This document shows, piece after piece, positions 7,882-19,423 of a stretch of DNA of 64,000 nt; within the stretch, counting starts at the first letter, position 1, and the number at the start of each line of letters is the position of its first letter. The notes under the pieces are model-generated. The model saw only the letters and a program-made list of their open reading frames with translations, did no database searches and was not told the origin of the DNA. A program made the translations under genes and the position numbers. This DNA comes from Prorocentrum cordatum (lineage: Eukaryota; Sar; Dinophyceae; Prorocentrales; Prorocentraceae), in contig CAUYUJ010020281.1 of the NCBI GenBank assembly GCA_963575745.1, positions 487,960-551,959 of the forward strand. Direction: 5' to 3'.

Positions 7882-9600
7882 TCCCACCAGCCCTTTAGGG
7901 CGTAGGTGGTCTAGAGCGTTTCCTCTGCCAACCCCCCTTCTTTCCCTTCGGGGAGGGGTTTACCCCTCCCCTTACCCCTCCCCACTGACCTGGACGGGGC
8001 GTTCCGCGACGCGTTGGGACGCCCAAGATGGCCCAAGACTGCTCCAAGAGCGAAAAGGCGAGAAAGCACAAAACATTGATTTTCCTTAGGTTTTGGAAGG
8101 ATTTTGGCCTCTTGGGGGGGCCCAAGAGGCGATCCGAGGCACTCTAGAGGGGCGAGGCTAATTGAGGCTCCCCCCTTCTTTGATATATATTCCCAACATG
8201 GCCCCAAGAGCGCCCCGAAGGCTCCCAAGAGCGCCCCAAGAGCGCCCCAAGAGCGCCCCAAGAGGGCCCCAAGAGGCGCCCAAGATGCCTCCAAGAGGCT
8301 CCCAAGAGACTCCCAAGAGGCCCCAAGAGAATCCAATATGGCCCAAGACGGCTCCAAGAGCGAAAAGGCGAGAAAGCAAAAAACAATGATTTTCTGTAGG
8401 TTTTGGACGGGTTTTGGCTTCTTGGGGGGGGGGCCCAAGAGGCGACTCGAGGCACTCTAGAGGGGCGGGGCTAATCCCACCAGCCCTTTAGGGCGTAGGT
8501 GGTCTAGAGAGTTTCCTCTGCCAACCCCCCTTCTTTCCCTTCGGGGAGGGGTTTACCCCTCCCCTTACCCCTCCCCACTGACCTGGACGGGGCGTTCCGC
8601 GACGCGTTGGGACGCCCAAGATGGCCCAAGACTGCTCCAAGAGCGAAAAGGCGAGAAAACACAAAACATTGATTTTCCTTAGGTTTTGGAAGGATTTTGG
8701 CCTCTTGGGGGGGCCCAAGAGGCGATCCGAGGCACTCTAGAGGGGCGAGGCTAATTGAGGCTCCCCCCTTCTTTGATAGATCTCCTCCAAGATGGCCCCA
8801 AGAGCGCCCCGAAGGCTCCCAAGAGCGCCCCAAGAGCGCCCCAAGAGGGCCCCAAGAGACCCCAAGAGGCCCCCAAGAAGCCTCAAGAGGCTGCCAAGAG
8901 ACCCCCAAGAGGCCCCAAGAGAGTCCAAGATGGCCCAAGACGGCTCCAAGAGCGAAAAGGCGAGAAAGCAAAAAACATTGATTTTACGTAGGTTTTGGAA
9001 GGATTTTGGCCTCTTGGGGGGCCCAAGAGGCGACTCGAGGCACTCTAGAGGGGCAACGCTAATTGGGGACCCCCTCTTCTTTGATCGATCTCCTCCAAGA
9101 TGGCCCCAAGAGCGCCCCGAAGGCTCCCAAGAGCGCCCCAAGAGCGCCCCAAGAGCGCCCCAAGAGGCCCCAAGAGGCGCCCAAGAAGCCTCCAAAAGGC
9201 TCCCAAGAGACCCCCAAGAGGCCCAAGAGGCTCCCAAGACGGCCCAAGACGGCTCCAAGAGCGAAAACGCGAGAAAGCACAAAACATTGATTTTACCTAG
9301 GTTTTGGAAGGATTTTGGCCTCTTGGGGGGGCCCAAGAGGCGACTCGAGGCACTCTAGAGGGGCAAGGCTAATAAGCAACCCCCCCTTTTTTGATAGATC
9401 TCATCCAAGATGGCCCCAAGAGCGCCTCGAAGGCTCCCAAGAGCGCCCCAAGAGCGCCCCAAGAGGGCCCCAAGAAGCCTCCAAGAGGCCCCCAAGAGAC
9501 CCCCAAGAGGCCACAAGAGGCTCCCCGAGATACGCAAGAGGCCCCCGGGACCGCCAAGAGGCCCCAAAGACGGCCCAAGAGGCCCCCAAGCTCGCCATTG
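7882..9600. repeat. Tandem ~300-bp units of the CCAAGAGGC/AT-core repeat
   Basis: Five or six units of about 280-313 bp, phased by GCACTCTAGAGGGGC at 8139, 8452, 8732, 9040 and 9350. Each contains a CCAAGAGCGCC array and the AT core AAAACATTGATTTTCCTTAGG. Two units also carry a block with TCCCACCAGCCCTTTAGGGC: 7882-8182 and 8475-8775 are almost identical over about 301 bp, implying a recent 593-bp tandem duplication. The Gly/Leu/Trp and Lys/Arg/Pro frames are repeat translations. Confidence 0.8.
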
Positions 9601-9832
9601 TCCTCCCTCCTCCTCCTCTTTTTCTTCCTCCTCCCTCCTCCCCCTCCCCCTCCTCCTCCTCCTCCTCCTCCTCCTCCTCCTTTTCCTTTTCCTCCTTCTC
9701 GTCCTCCTCGTCCTCGCAGTCCTCCATCTCCTCCTCCTTATCTTCCTCCTCCTCCTCCTCCTCCTGCTCCTCCTCCTGCTCCTCCTCCTGCTCCTCCTCT
9801 TCCTCCTCCTACTCCGACGACGACGGCTCCTC
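9600..9832. repeat. (TCC)n microsatellite
   Basis: About 230 bp of TCC with TTC and TGC interruptions on the plus strand, continuing directly from the array upstream. Confidence 0.95.
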
Positions 9833-10381
9833 CTACATCCTCCCCCTCTTGGGGTATATGGCGGCTCACCCCGCCCTCTGTTCTTCTGCATGCTCCCCCG
9901 CTTCCCTCATAACCTCCACTCCCCTGGGACTCATTTCTGGACGGGCTGGTGGGGATACGCGAAGCGTCTAGAATTTGTAACTGGGTGCCACCCATGGCGC
10001 CAAGATGGTGAACCTCCTCATGGAGACTCCACCACGATCAAAGCTATACAGGCGCCCGTGTGGGTGCCGAGGCCCTTGGCAGAAACCAAGAGTGGTAACA
10101 CGGGTACTTAGCAACATGTGCGTCATCCGGCGTGCGCAGCGCTCCCAAAGCGAGATGTACGCCGACACTGCAGCGCACAAGCCGCACCCGGGTCCAGGGC
10201 GTTGTGGCGCCCACGAGGGCTGGATTCTCCCACGGACACAGGGTCTGCACATGCAGCTGTAGCCGTACTGCGTCCTTCACGGCCTGGCGTGCACCTCGTC
10301 GTGCCAGTGCGCTCACACTGCGAATTGCTTGGTGGATTGCAAGACATCCTTGCGCACAGGGTGATCAAATAATGGAGGGTT
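9833..10381. other. No gene seen; possibly the 3' part of the decayed LINE
   Basis: Low-repeat DNA. It lies where the post-RT part of the minus-strand LINE pseudogene would be, but I could not recognise a motif in any frame. Confidence 0.35.
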
Positions 10382-12850
10382 CTAACAATGACGCATTCGG
10401 AAAACTGCGGATGTGCGTACCTCCTTCCGGGCAGCTGCTATACTGACGATGACGAGCGCAGAAAAATGTACATCCCCCCCCGTCTTGCACTGCTGGGGGT
10501 GCTTGCCTTTGGCGGAAAAGAACCAAGCTGCGCGTCGGGGCCCGACGACGAGTTCATGGGCAGCGTCCTTCTCGGTGTCATTCGAGGTGGCCGACTCCCA
10601 GGAACTCCGACTGGCGGGCCAGTCCAACGGAAAACGACACATACGAGAACAAAGCAGCCACGTCTCCTTGTAGACCTGAGCACAGGTGATGCCAGAGCTT
10701 GCCAACCAAGGTCTCCCCCCAAGAGGCTGCGCACCGATCTCGACCTGCTGCCTGAAACTGGATTGGCGACGCTGACAGCCTGGGAGCGCACGAGGGATAG
10801 TATTGCAAGCGTCGAAGGAGTGGGCTCGTATCATGGTCGTCGCAGAGCTGTCACCTGCAACGGCTCTGCGAGTTGCAGAGAGGGGACCCGCAATGATGCT
10901 GACTAAAAAGATGTATCGCGCAGACTGGTATGCAGAAGTGCGCGTTTTCACGACAGCAAGCGGAACCTGGTGCTTTTCTTACTGGGTCTCACCAGCTCAA
11001 GACAGATGCCCGCATTGTATGTCAACATGCTCCAGAGAAACGAAGCCAGATGCATGCCCCGACGAACACCTGGCTCGAATCCAAAGCATTCCTCCAGACG
11101 GTATCCAAGGCCCCGCAATTCTTTCCAACAAACAGCCATTACCCCTGGAATGGTCACCTTCCAGCTGTCACACGGCGGTCTCCGGGCCTTGCCCCAGGTT
11201 GGGCAGGGCGGCGGGAAAGCCCCCGCCGGGCGGCATCCTCCGACAGCCTTGTTGATCAGGGCTGCGGGCGCAGATCGGATCTGAGATGGAAAGACGCCTG
11301 AGCGCTCCATGGAACCGCAAATCCGGACAAACGCCGACAAACTCTCATCGCTCAAATACTGAATGCCTGGTATGGGATCCGTTGGCGGAAACCGCGCTCC
11401 ATTCGGGGTGAGACCTGCTGAAAGCGCGAAGATTCAGGGCTGGCGCGGGCGGCATCGCAGGATTATGATGGATCTTGGTGCTGGGCACCGTGGCCCTGAC
11501 GCGCCGCGGCTTGCCGCGTGTATTGGCCTGGCTCTCGGGGTTAACGTCCAGGTTGGTGGGGGCTGGGCCTGGGCTCTGGCTCGAAGGAGACGGTTGTGGA
11601 ATGGGGTCTAGGTGAGGGGGTCTGCGGTGGCGGTGCATGGCGTTCTTGCCCCCCCCGTTGAGCTTCTCCGTCGACCGAAAGTGCCGTCCCCGCTGGGCCA
11701 ACTTCTCATGGCGCTGAGTGCGCCCCAGCAGGAAGGCCTACTTTGAATCTCGTAAAGCTCCTCGGGCCAACCTCTCAGAACCTACGGGGATCGCAGCAGG
11801 GTGCTCCTGCAACTCCCCGGGGCGAGCGCAGACCCAATTAGGGGCCTCTTGAAGCGCCGCGGGGAATGATCTAGCCGCGTTGACGTTCCCGCTGCTGATG
11901 CCCTAGGCGGACGCGATGGGCCTGGCGATGACGCCCGCCGCCGTGTAGCGAGCGGTGACCCGGCGAAACGCGCGCAATTGAGGGTTGCGGATGCGTTTGG
12001 CGTCTTGCGTGTAAAACAAAACGCCGCGCGATCTCGGGGCCCTTCTCCCTGGCTCCCAGGTGCGGAAGCGCGACTGCGAGCGCTGCCTGGGGCTCCTCCT
12101 CAGAATGATTTGTCCGCTGCTTGTAGGCGCTATGCAGCGAGCGGCCCAAGCGCTCAGCAACCCTAGAAGACAAGGCGTTCCCGCATGCGTTAAACAGCTT
12201 GGCGCGCGACTTGAAGTCTCTGGGGCGAGGGGGAGGTCCAGGGGGTGGGGCCGCAGGCAGACGGGGGGCTTCCTGCGCCCCGAGGCTTGCAACGTCGCAA
12301 GCTGCGGATTGCATTCCAGAGAGGTGGCCGTCTTGGGAACTCACGCACCGACTCGAACTCCCTGACCCAAGCTTCCAGACCGCGAAATAATTTCTGGGGC
12401 CCTGGGATGAAACGCCCGAGGACGCCAGCTCCCCCCTGATATGCCCCACAGACCACGCTTCCAGGATAGCCTCTGGATCGACATTGAAATTGACGACCAA
12501 TAAGGGCGGGGCCTGCCGAGAAAGAACCATCGGCGCCGACGTCCTTGAGGGGTCGGTCTGGCGGGCAGTCACGCCCTCCGAGTCGAATCCACATGTAGGA
12601 ACGGTAGAGGTGGGAAGCCAACCTGGAAGGTGTAAAACACCAGTGGCTCGGCCAGGCGCTCTCGTCGACCCTCCCGACGGAATCTGACGAACTTATTGCC
12701 GCTGCGGCCGCGGCGCGCGACGTGCCCCCACTCGGGCTTTCGCGCAGCGGGCTCCCAGGCAGATTTCCAGTGGGCCGGCAGATAGTGTTTGGCCGCTTCC
12801 TGAATCACATCGCCCTGACATAGATGCTGCTGCGCTGGCTGGTCCAATCC
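10382..12850 (-). pseudogene. Decayed LINE (endonuclease + reverse transcriptase remains)
   Basis: Minus-strand pieces in successive but shifted frames line up in LINE order. At about 12494-12465 VNFNVDPEAI resembles the endonuclease GDFNxxP motif, with the catalytic Asp lost, and RNYFAV follows in place of IDYFVV. At 11259-11229 LINKAVGGCRP matches the RT motif with Lys and GG-RP, followed by WGKARRP. At 11043-11017 SFLWSMLTY resembles the motif-A strand with its Asp replaced. At 10873-10832 TRRAVAGDSSATTM resembles the RGIvAGcsfaTT motif. Frames change between pieces, so it is non-functional. Closest logic: the intact LINE at 52-59 kb. Inferred from motif order without a profile search. Confidence 0.6.
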
Positions 12851-13638
12851 CTAGAGGTAGCCCAGCTGTTGCATTTGGCTGTTCTGACCACGAGTCGGCC
12901 CTTCTCTGAGGGCGGGAACGGATCAGCAGGCACAGACAGGTCGTATCACATACTGGAACGTATCACTGGCACTTGTCGATGAGGGGTCGGCGTAGCTGCG
13001 GGGCGAGGCGCTCCGGCAGGGCCGCTCTTCATTCAAAGCTTGAGCCGCCTGCGCTCTGGCCGAGCCTGAAACGCAGTTTACCTTGCCCTCCGCTCGCAGA
13101 AAGCGGGTGGCTCTGAAACGAATCGCCTGTCTTCTCCATGGCCTTCGTGACAGGGCTTAACCCAAACGGTATTTTTCGTTTTCGTTTTGTTCTCGCTTTC
13201 CTTCGTTTTGCCTTTTACTGCAAAACGGAATCGAAACGAAAACGGCCCACGAAATCGCCAAAACACCGTTTAGTTCCAGCCCTGCTTCGCGAGGCGCTGC
13301 TGGAGCAAAGGGGTTGACTCCCGAAGGGGGGTGGGGGGGTGGGGTGGGGGGGGCCTCTACGTCCAGACGGTGCAGCACGAAAGGGCTCCTGAGAAATAGA
13401 AGATTGGGCAGCAGTGGCAACGGCTGAGGTTCCACCTCCAACCTCAGTTGGTGCAGGCTCACCACCCTCAGGACGCTGAACTGGATCCCCTGGACCTCAA
13501 CCTGGTGCTGCTCCGCCGTCGATCTGCTTCTTCTTGTCTTTGCTAAGCGAGCTTCAATTTTCACGATGTTCCTTCCGGGCCGCCGAGAGATGCCGATACT
13601 TCACTGACATATTTCTTGGCAAGATCACGAGCTCCTGA
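12851..13638. other. Low-repeat DNA; CCGTTT-rich patch
   Basis: At 13160-13285 the plus strand is rich in TTCGTTTT/AAACGG words that fold back on each other (TTTTCGTTTTCGTTTTG versus AACGAAAACGG), resembling the AAACGG-rich IR-M element at 42893-43133. The rest shows no certain gene. Minus-strand frames at about 13290-13560 are broken by stops and may be the decayed end of the coiled-coil frame upstream of them on that strand. Confidence 0.35.
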
Positions 13639-14399
13639 CTAAAGAATCTTCGACGCAGCCTCCAACTGCTCAGTGTCCTGCTGGGACATCTTATACTCGT
13701 CCATGCAAGTGCAAAAAAGTCGTCCTCCAGCGAATGTTCGAAGTCGCCCCCCCTCGACCCAGGCGTTGGGGTTGAGCGTCTTGGGTCCCTTGTCGTTGCA
13801 ATGAGGGCACTGGTCGCGAATCTGGGTGGCGAGCTCGCGGTAGGCCGCCTCGTGGGAATCGAGCTCGTCCGCGAGAGACTTGATGTGTTCTTTCAATGAT
13901 GAAACGTCCTGCTCCCACTTGTCGAGCAGATCTAACCCACCAAGCCGACGATTCTCAATCCACTTGGTCATTGAGTGGGCCTGAGAAGCACGAGTGTGAA
14001 GGCTGGAAGTGGACTCCGTCTTGGGGCGGGCCCTCGCCTCCACAACTGCTCCCTTCTTTCGGTATTTCGTGACAAAGTCGGGCTGGCCCTGCTCCGTGGC
14101 CAAAGTGATGGGACATTCCGGTTCCTCCGCCGTGAGGCCATCCATGGTAAGCTGATCACTGGAGGGAAGGGCGGGCAAACTCTCCCAAAACGTCCCGATG
14201 CCACTTCCGCCTCCGGAGTCACCGACTGGCCCTGGGGAAAGACTAAGAGGCTGGAGCTGAGAAGCTTCACGATCAAGATTCAAGAGAGCATGGGTAGTCC
14301 AATAATCGACCGTGCTGACAATGTCTGCACCACCATGAACTGTACTTGTTCTTCGAACACCCGCAGCTGTCACACCGCTACAACTCCCATTTTATCGGA
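13639..14399 (-). pseudogene. Hypothetical coiled-coil / cysteine-motif protein, probably broken
   Basis: The frame is open from a TAA at about 14400 to a TAG at 13639-13641. The first ATG in frame is at 14145; 14373 is a GTG. The middle is heptad-rich (WEQDVSSLKEHIKSLADELD, roughly 13920-13860), followed by a CPHC...CTC cysteine pair (about 13807-13708). After the TAG the same frame continues for 25 sensible residues (SGARDLAKKYVSEVSA) to a TGA, so a nonsense change has probably cut the protein. It is not a repeat artefact. Could be a host exon or the ORF1-type protein of an element. Confidence 0.45.
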
Positions 14400-14591
14400 G
14401 ACAACTTGTCCATCTAAGGGTATCACGTGGCGGACACTGGATGTTCCAAAGACCGTGTTGAATGACTCGCAACTGCAGCGCGCCTCTCTGAAGTTCGCAG
14501 TTGCAAGGCCCAATATCGCCTCGGCCAGAAAAGGCTCGACTGAGAGAGGCGATGGGAAGAAGATGCAGAGGCAGAAAAAGGGGAGGGGTGA

Positions 14592-14786
14592 GAGAGGAGG
14601 AGGAGGAGGAGGAGGAGGAGGAGAAGAGGAGGAGGAGGAGGAGGAGGAGGAGGAGGAGGAGGAGGAGGAGGAGGAGGAGGAGGGGGAGGGGTAGGAGGAG
14701 GAGGAGGAGGAGGAGGAGGAGGAGGAGGAGGAGGAGGAGGAGGAGGAGGAGGAAGAGGAGGAGGAGGAGGAGGACGAGGGAGGCAC
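14592..14786. repeat. (GGA)n microsatellite
   Basis: About 195 bp of almost pure GGA on the plus strand. Ser, Leu, Pro, Arg and Glu homopolymer frames here are artefacts. Confidence 0.95.
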
Positions 14787-15422
14787 GGGATGAGGCCCCA
14801 GACAGCCAACGATGAGATTTCTCCATGCGCGGCCCTGCACGGCCCGACACCCCCATCTGGTCCACATCTTCGCCCCGGATCAGTCCCTGACGGCCCCGGG
14901 GCCCAGCATCGGGCCCGAGAGGCTGAGCTCGAGGAAGAGCGCCTGGGCTGACAGAGGTCAGATCCTTGGAGGCATGGGCAGGCGAGGAGGAATCCCCAGC
15001 CCAGGCCTCACTCGTCAAGGGCTCGCCGCTGTTTGCGATCCTGCGGCCCGCGCTGGATCTTCCACGATCTCCCTAGCTGCCTCCCTGAAGATCACTAGAT
15101 CCACGTACATCGATCCATACGGGATTGCACCAGATTTGAACAGATCTGCCTCGATGTATATCAAGCTGGACCCCTGGCACGTCGATAAGCGCAGAGTCGT
15201 CAAGCCCGTAGGGGGGTCCTTCCTCCTCCTCCACCGCGGTCTGGGGCCGGTCTGGGGGGGATCGGTTGTGAGGGCGGCCCCCTTCTCCACCTTTGTCTTC
15301 GTCGCCCTCGTATCGAATACGCGAGAGCGATTGAATCGAACTCGTCCTCCTTCTCCTCCTCCGTGTTCCTTCTTTCCTTCCTTCCTCATCCTCCATCCTT
15401 CCTCATTGCCTGAGATCCGGCG
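14787..15422. other. No gene seen
   Basis: Mixed DNA with several open frames on both strands but no recognised motif. A TCC-rich patch lies at about 15345-15400. Confidence 0.4.
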
Positions 15423-15575
15423 TTGTGAAACACTGCATCATTGCAGACCATCTCTACTTGAGCTCTACGCCGGATCTTTCTGCGGCATTTTTCAAACCAG
15501 ATCGATCTGTGATGGCCCTGTGGCCTGGCGATCACGCCAAGGGTGAGAAAATTGCAATGCCAAGATCTCAGGCTT
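15423..15575 (+). mobile_element. IR-F element, copy 2
   Basis: Contains the family core GCATTTTTCAAACCAGATCG with the palindromic CAGATCGATCTG, and the right end AATGCCAAGATCTCAGG. Diverged from other copies. Confidence 0.6.
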
Positions 15576-15739
15576 CCTCCTCCATCCTTCCTCCCCCATC
15601 CCCCTCCTACCTCGGATTTTTTCCAATCCGCGGACCCTGAGGTCCAGACCGCTTCCCTGGGGGTAGCTTTCGTCCTGGGTGCGTTTTTGATATCCCTTCG
15701 GCCCTTGAGACCGAAATCTAAGAAAAGAGCCAGGATTGA

Positions 15740-15860
15740 AGCAGCTCGTACCTGGAGGAACAAGAAGCGACATACAAATAATGTCTCGAAGGTCCGAGCG
15801 GATTTCTTGAATCGGCGACAAGAAATCCGCGCGGACCTCTGAGAAATTGCTTTTATGCCG
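15740..15860. mobile_element. IR-G foldback element, short copy
   Basis: The arms GGTCCGAGCGGATTTCTTGA and AAGAAATCCGCGCGGACC are inverted around a loop of about 11 bp, with matching outer arms (GAACAAGAAGCGACATAC versus GTGACTTCTTCTTAC). It could form a long hairpin. Non-coding. Confidence 0.7.
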
Positions 15861-16108
15861 TGACTTCTTCTTACAATATCGTCGGATATCTGTTTGGACG
15901 CCCGAAATGGGTATGGGGAACAATGGGTACGATGCCAAACAACAAGGGGGTCCACCACCGGCTAACGGCCGATGTTGGCCAGGCGGCTTTCTGTCTCAAA
16001 TGGGCAACGTCCGCGGCGACACTGAAAGCGAGTCCTGCTCTAAATGAACACGAACTGCTGTTGGTTTTCGTGCCCATTCAACCCGTATCCATTTCGTTTG
16101 TGCGTGAA

Positions 16109-16281
16109 TGGGGTCGGAGCATCGCGCAGCATCGCCGATGCACCGTCGACGTCGGCGATGCATCGGCGCCGCCGGGGTGGAGAAAATCGGGCTTCACATC
16201 GCCTCGCATCGCCGATGCATCGGCGATGCGGCGCGACCCTCCGACCCCATGTGCTCGGAGTCCACCTGGGAGGCCTAGATC
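16109..16281. mobile_element. IR-I palindrome-cluster element, copy A
   Basis: Several copies of GCCGATGCATCGGC, a perfect palindrome, separated by short spacers and flanked by GGGTCGGAG on the left and CTCCGACCCCAT...TGGGAGGCCTAGAT on the right. The family's terminal inverted repeat, TAGGCCTCCCAGATGGGG, is clearest in the copies at 29892-30233 and 30234-30475. Confidence 0.7.
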
Positions 16282-16964
16282 TGGGCCCTCGATCATTCCA
16301 CTTTGGAGTACCATGTGGGAACTGCTTTAGAACACGAACATACCGCAGACGGATCTACCCTTTCTCCAACCTTGCACTGCGCCGAACGCAGCGGCCGCGT
16401 TGTCCATAGACGTATCCACCCCGAATGCGTCTATAGACGTCACGGCACCCAGTATGTCCATATACGCTCTGGGCTAGAACGTGTGAGCGGTATTTGGCAC
16501 TGGCCTCAAATATTCGTCTTCTAGAAGCAGGTCGATCTGACCCTCAGGCGCAACCAAAACTTGCATTGAAAACGGGTGGCAAAAACGCAGGACCCTTGGA
16601 CGCCGGAATTCTGATTTTTTGTGCGGCGGTCGACCCGTGAAAACGACAAACGACGGGCCCGCAGAGGCAAGCACACGAGGGCACCCTAGATTGAGGCGCG
16701 CGTCCTTCCTAAGCGCGTTGACTGTAGAATTGGCCCTCGATCCTCCCACGCATGCGGCTCGGCCCGGCGCCCTCTCTTTGAGGCCAAGGCCCCCCCCGCG
16801 GTCGCGCGGTGCCGCGGCTAGAACGTGAGAGCGGTATTCGGCATTGGCCCCAGATACCCTGAGATCCGGTGGAGGACAGGCGCGCGTGAATTGCGAGAAG
16901 AAGAAACAGCAAAGAAAATGAGGCCTGTGGGGCGCATTGTGTTGGTTCCCGTGTTATCCGTTTG
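16282..16964. other. No gene seen
   Basis: The motif CTAGAACGTG(T/A)GAGCGGTATT(T/C)GGCA(C/T)TGGCC occurs at about 16473-16505 and 16820-16852 as a direct repeat. No supported coding frame was found. Confidence 0.45.
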
Positions 16965-17620
16965 ACGTTGTGAAGCTTTGTCGGGGCGTCTGCGGGCCAT
17001 CCTGGGGGCCTGTTGGGCAATCTACCTCTGGGAGCGTCCTGGGGGCCTTTTGCGGGCTGCTTGGGGCCTCCTGGGGGGCTCTTCGGGCGGGGAGCTCGAA
17101 AAGTCGGTCTCGGCTCCCCCTCGGGGGCCTCTCTTGGGGTGTTCCTGGGGCCTTCTCGGACTGTCTTGCAGGCTTCCTCGGCCGTCTGGGGAGCGTCTTG
17201 GGCCGTCTGGGTGGTCTCTTGAGGAGCTCTGAGGCCGTCTTGGGACGATCTTTGGGACCTCTTGGGCTGTCTTGGGGCGTCGGGAAGTCGACAAAGCGAG
17301 AACGCGACAAAAACGTAAAACAAAAAATAGAGAAACCATAATGTTGCACTCTTAGGGGTCTCTTGTGGGACCTCTTGGAAGCCTCCTGGGGCGTCTCGGG
17401 GGCTTCCTGGGCCGTCTGGAGGCCATCTTGGACGGACTGGATCGACCTGATGGCAACGCGTGGCTCTCTTGGACCATCTTGCGGACCATCTTGGGGCCGC
17501 CCGTGCCGCCTGCTTCCGCCGGCGTTCCGTCCGTGACCAGGGGGGTGCCGGGGGGTACCCCCGCAGAAGACCCTAGGGGGATACCGAACGGGAGCCCCTC
17601 CTCCTAAGATCGGGGAACGT
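16965..17620. repeat. CTTGGGGCC composite repeat, copy 2
   Basis: CTTGGGGCC array with an AT core at about 17285-17345 (AAACGTAAAACAAAAAATAG), more array, then the tail CCGGGGGGTACCCCC...AACGGGAGCCCCTCC, as at 3620-4395 and 17755-18515. Confidence 0.65.
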
Positions 17621-17754
17621 GATGTTGCCACGACCCCCGACCTTGGAGGACAAGTGGGCGTGACTTGCGAGGAAGAGGGCGCATAATGCTGTGCTGACTC
17701 CCGCCTGTGCGGCTGTGCCGCTTTAAGGCGCCTTATGCTGGCTCCCGTGCTGTC

Positions 17755-18515
17755 CGTTTGCTGCTGTGCCACTTTGTCGGGGCGTCTCCGACCATCTTGG
17801 AGCCCTGCTGTTGGGCAGTCTTCGGGCCCTGGGGCGTCTCCGACCATCTCGGGGCCCTTTGAGGCAGTCTTGGGGCCCTCTTGGGGGCTTCCTGGGGTCC
17901 TCCTGGAGGCTTCTTGGGGCCTCTTGGGGGCCTCTGGGGGCCTCCTGGGTTTTTTTGGGCGGGGAACCCCAAACATGTCGGTCCCTGCCCCCCCTCTTGG
18001 GCCCCCTCTTTTGGGCGTTCCTGAAGCCTTCTAGAGCCGTCTTGGAGGCCTCTTGGGCCGTCTTGGGGGCGTCTTGGGCCGTCTGGGCGCTCTCTTGGGG
18101 GCCTCTTGGGAGCCTCCGAGTCCGTCTTGGGGGGATCTTTCGGGCCTTTGGGGCCGTCTTGGAGCGTCGGGAAGCCGACAAGGCGCACGCGCATCAAGTC
18201 TTCAGAAACCCATCGGAAATCAATGAATTTTGCCTCTCGGAGCCCTCTTGGAACCCCTCTAGAAAGCCTCGCGGGGCCTCTTCGGTGTCTGGGCCGTGTG
18301 GGAGCCATCTAGGATGGTCTGGTCCGAACAGCAGGCGACTCGTGGCCCTCTTGGACCATCTTGGGGCCGCCCGTGCCGCACGGAAGCGTGTCTGCCGAAA
18401 TGGGGCCGTCTTCCGCCGGCTTCCGCCAGCGTTCGCCGCGTGGCTGGGGCCAGGTCCCGGGGGGTACACCCCCAGGGAGAACTAAACGGGAACCCCTCCG
18501 CAAGGTCGGGGAACA
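17755..18515. repeat. CTTGGGGCC composite repeat, copy 3
   Basis: Same order as the neighbouring copy: array, AT core at about 18170-18235 (ATCGGAAATCAATGAATTTT), array, then the tail ending AACGGGAACCCCTCCGCAAG. The pair forms a near-tandem. Confidence 0.65.
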
Positions 18516-18668
18516 ATTGCAACATCGTCAAACAAATCAAGCCCAGAGCCCTAGACCCCATCTCTCTGCGTCATTTTTCCAGCCAGATCGATCTGTGTGG
18601 GTCCCGGGGCCCGAAATCGGGCGAAAACGCCCGTGCGTGAACAAATCGCAACGCCAGGATCTCAGGGT
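18496..18668 (+). mobile_element. IR-F element, copy 3
   Basis: One of the better preserved copies. It has the left arm TTGCAACATCGTCAAACAAA, the core GCGTCATTTTTCCAGCCAGA with CAGATCGATCTG, and the right end CAACGCCAGGATCTCAGGG. Confidence 0.7.
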
Positions 18669-19077
18669 ATTCGTCTTCCAGAAGCAGGCACAGTCGGGGC
18701 GTTGACTTCAGGAACCCTAACTCAGGAACAAGGCCCCCTTGTCTTCCATAAGTTGAGCGTCGATTTCCCAAAAAGAACCAGAGGAACACCCGCGGCAAAC
18801 TGCGACACAGTTGAGGAGCACAGCTCCCCTCCCCAACGCCAAGGGTTCCCTCCTTCACTGCCCCGACCGTAGACCCGGCCCTCGATCCTCCCGCGCACGC
18901 GGCCCGGCCGCGCGCCCCCTCTTTTAAGCCCATCGGCCCCCCCCCGCCCCCGGCGGCCGCACGGGGTGCCGCTCGGGCGGCGGGCGGCCCCCTCCCCGCG
19001 CCGATCTGGCGAGGGGGGCCGCGGGGCTCCGCCTCGCTCGGCGTTCACCGAGGCCTGCCCCTCTGCTCACCTGGATG

Positions 19078-19272
19078 CCTCCCTCCTCCTCCTCCTCCTC
19101 CTCCTCCTCCTCCTCCTCCTCCTCCTCCTCTCCTTCTCCTTCTCCTCCTCCTCCTCCCTCCACCTCTTCCCTCCACCTCCCCTTCCTCCCCTGTCTCCTC
19201 TTCCTCTCCTCTTCCTCCTCCTCGTCCTCGTCCTCCTCCTCCTCCTCCTCCTCCTCCTCCTCCTCCTCCTTC
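19078..19272. repeat. (TCC)n microsatellite
   Basis: About 195 bp of TCC with short CCA/TTC interruptions. It directly abuts an IR-I fragment. Confidence 0.95.
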
Positions 19273-19360
19273 TGGGGTCGGAGGATCGCGCCGCATCGCC
19301 GATGCATCGCCGATGCAACGGCGAAATCGCCGATGCACCTGCGGCGGTCCTCCAGCCTCC
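19273..19360. mobile_element. IR-I fragment, copy B
   Basis: Starts GGGGTCGGAGGATCGCGCCG and contains three GCCGATGCA(T/A) palindrome relics. The right end is missing. Confidence 0.6.
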
Positions 19361-19423
19361 CCTCTGCTCACCTGGAGGCCTCACGGGCCGCTCTGGAACG
19401 GATTCATCCTCCTCCTAGCCCCG

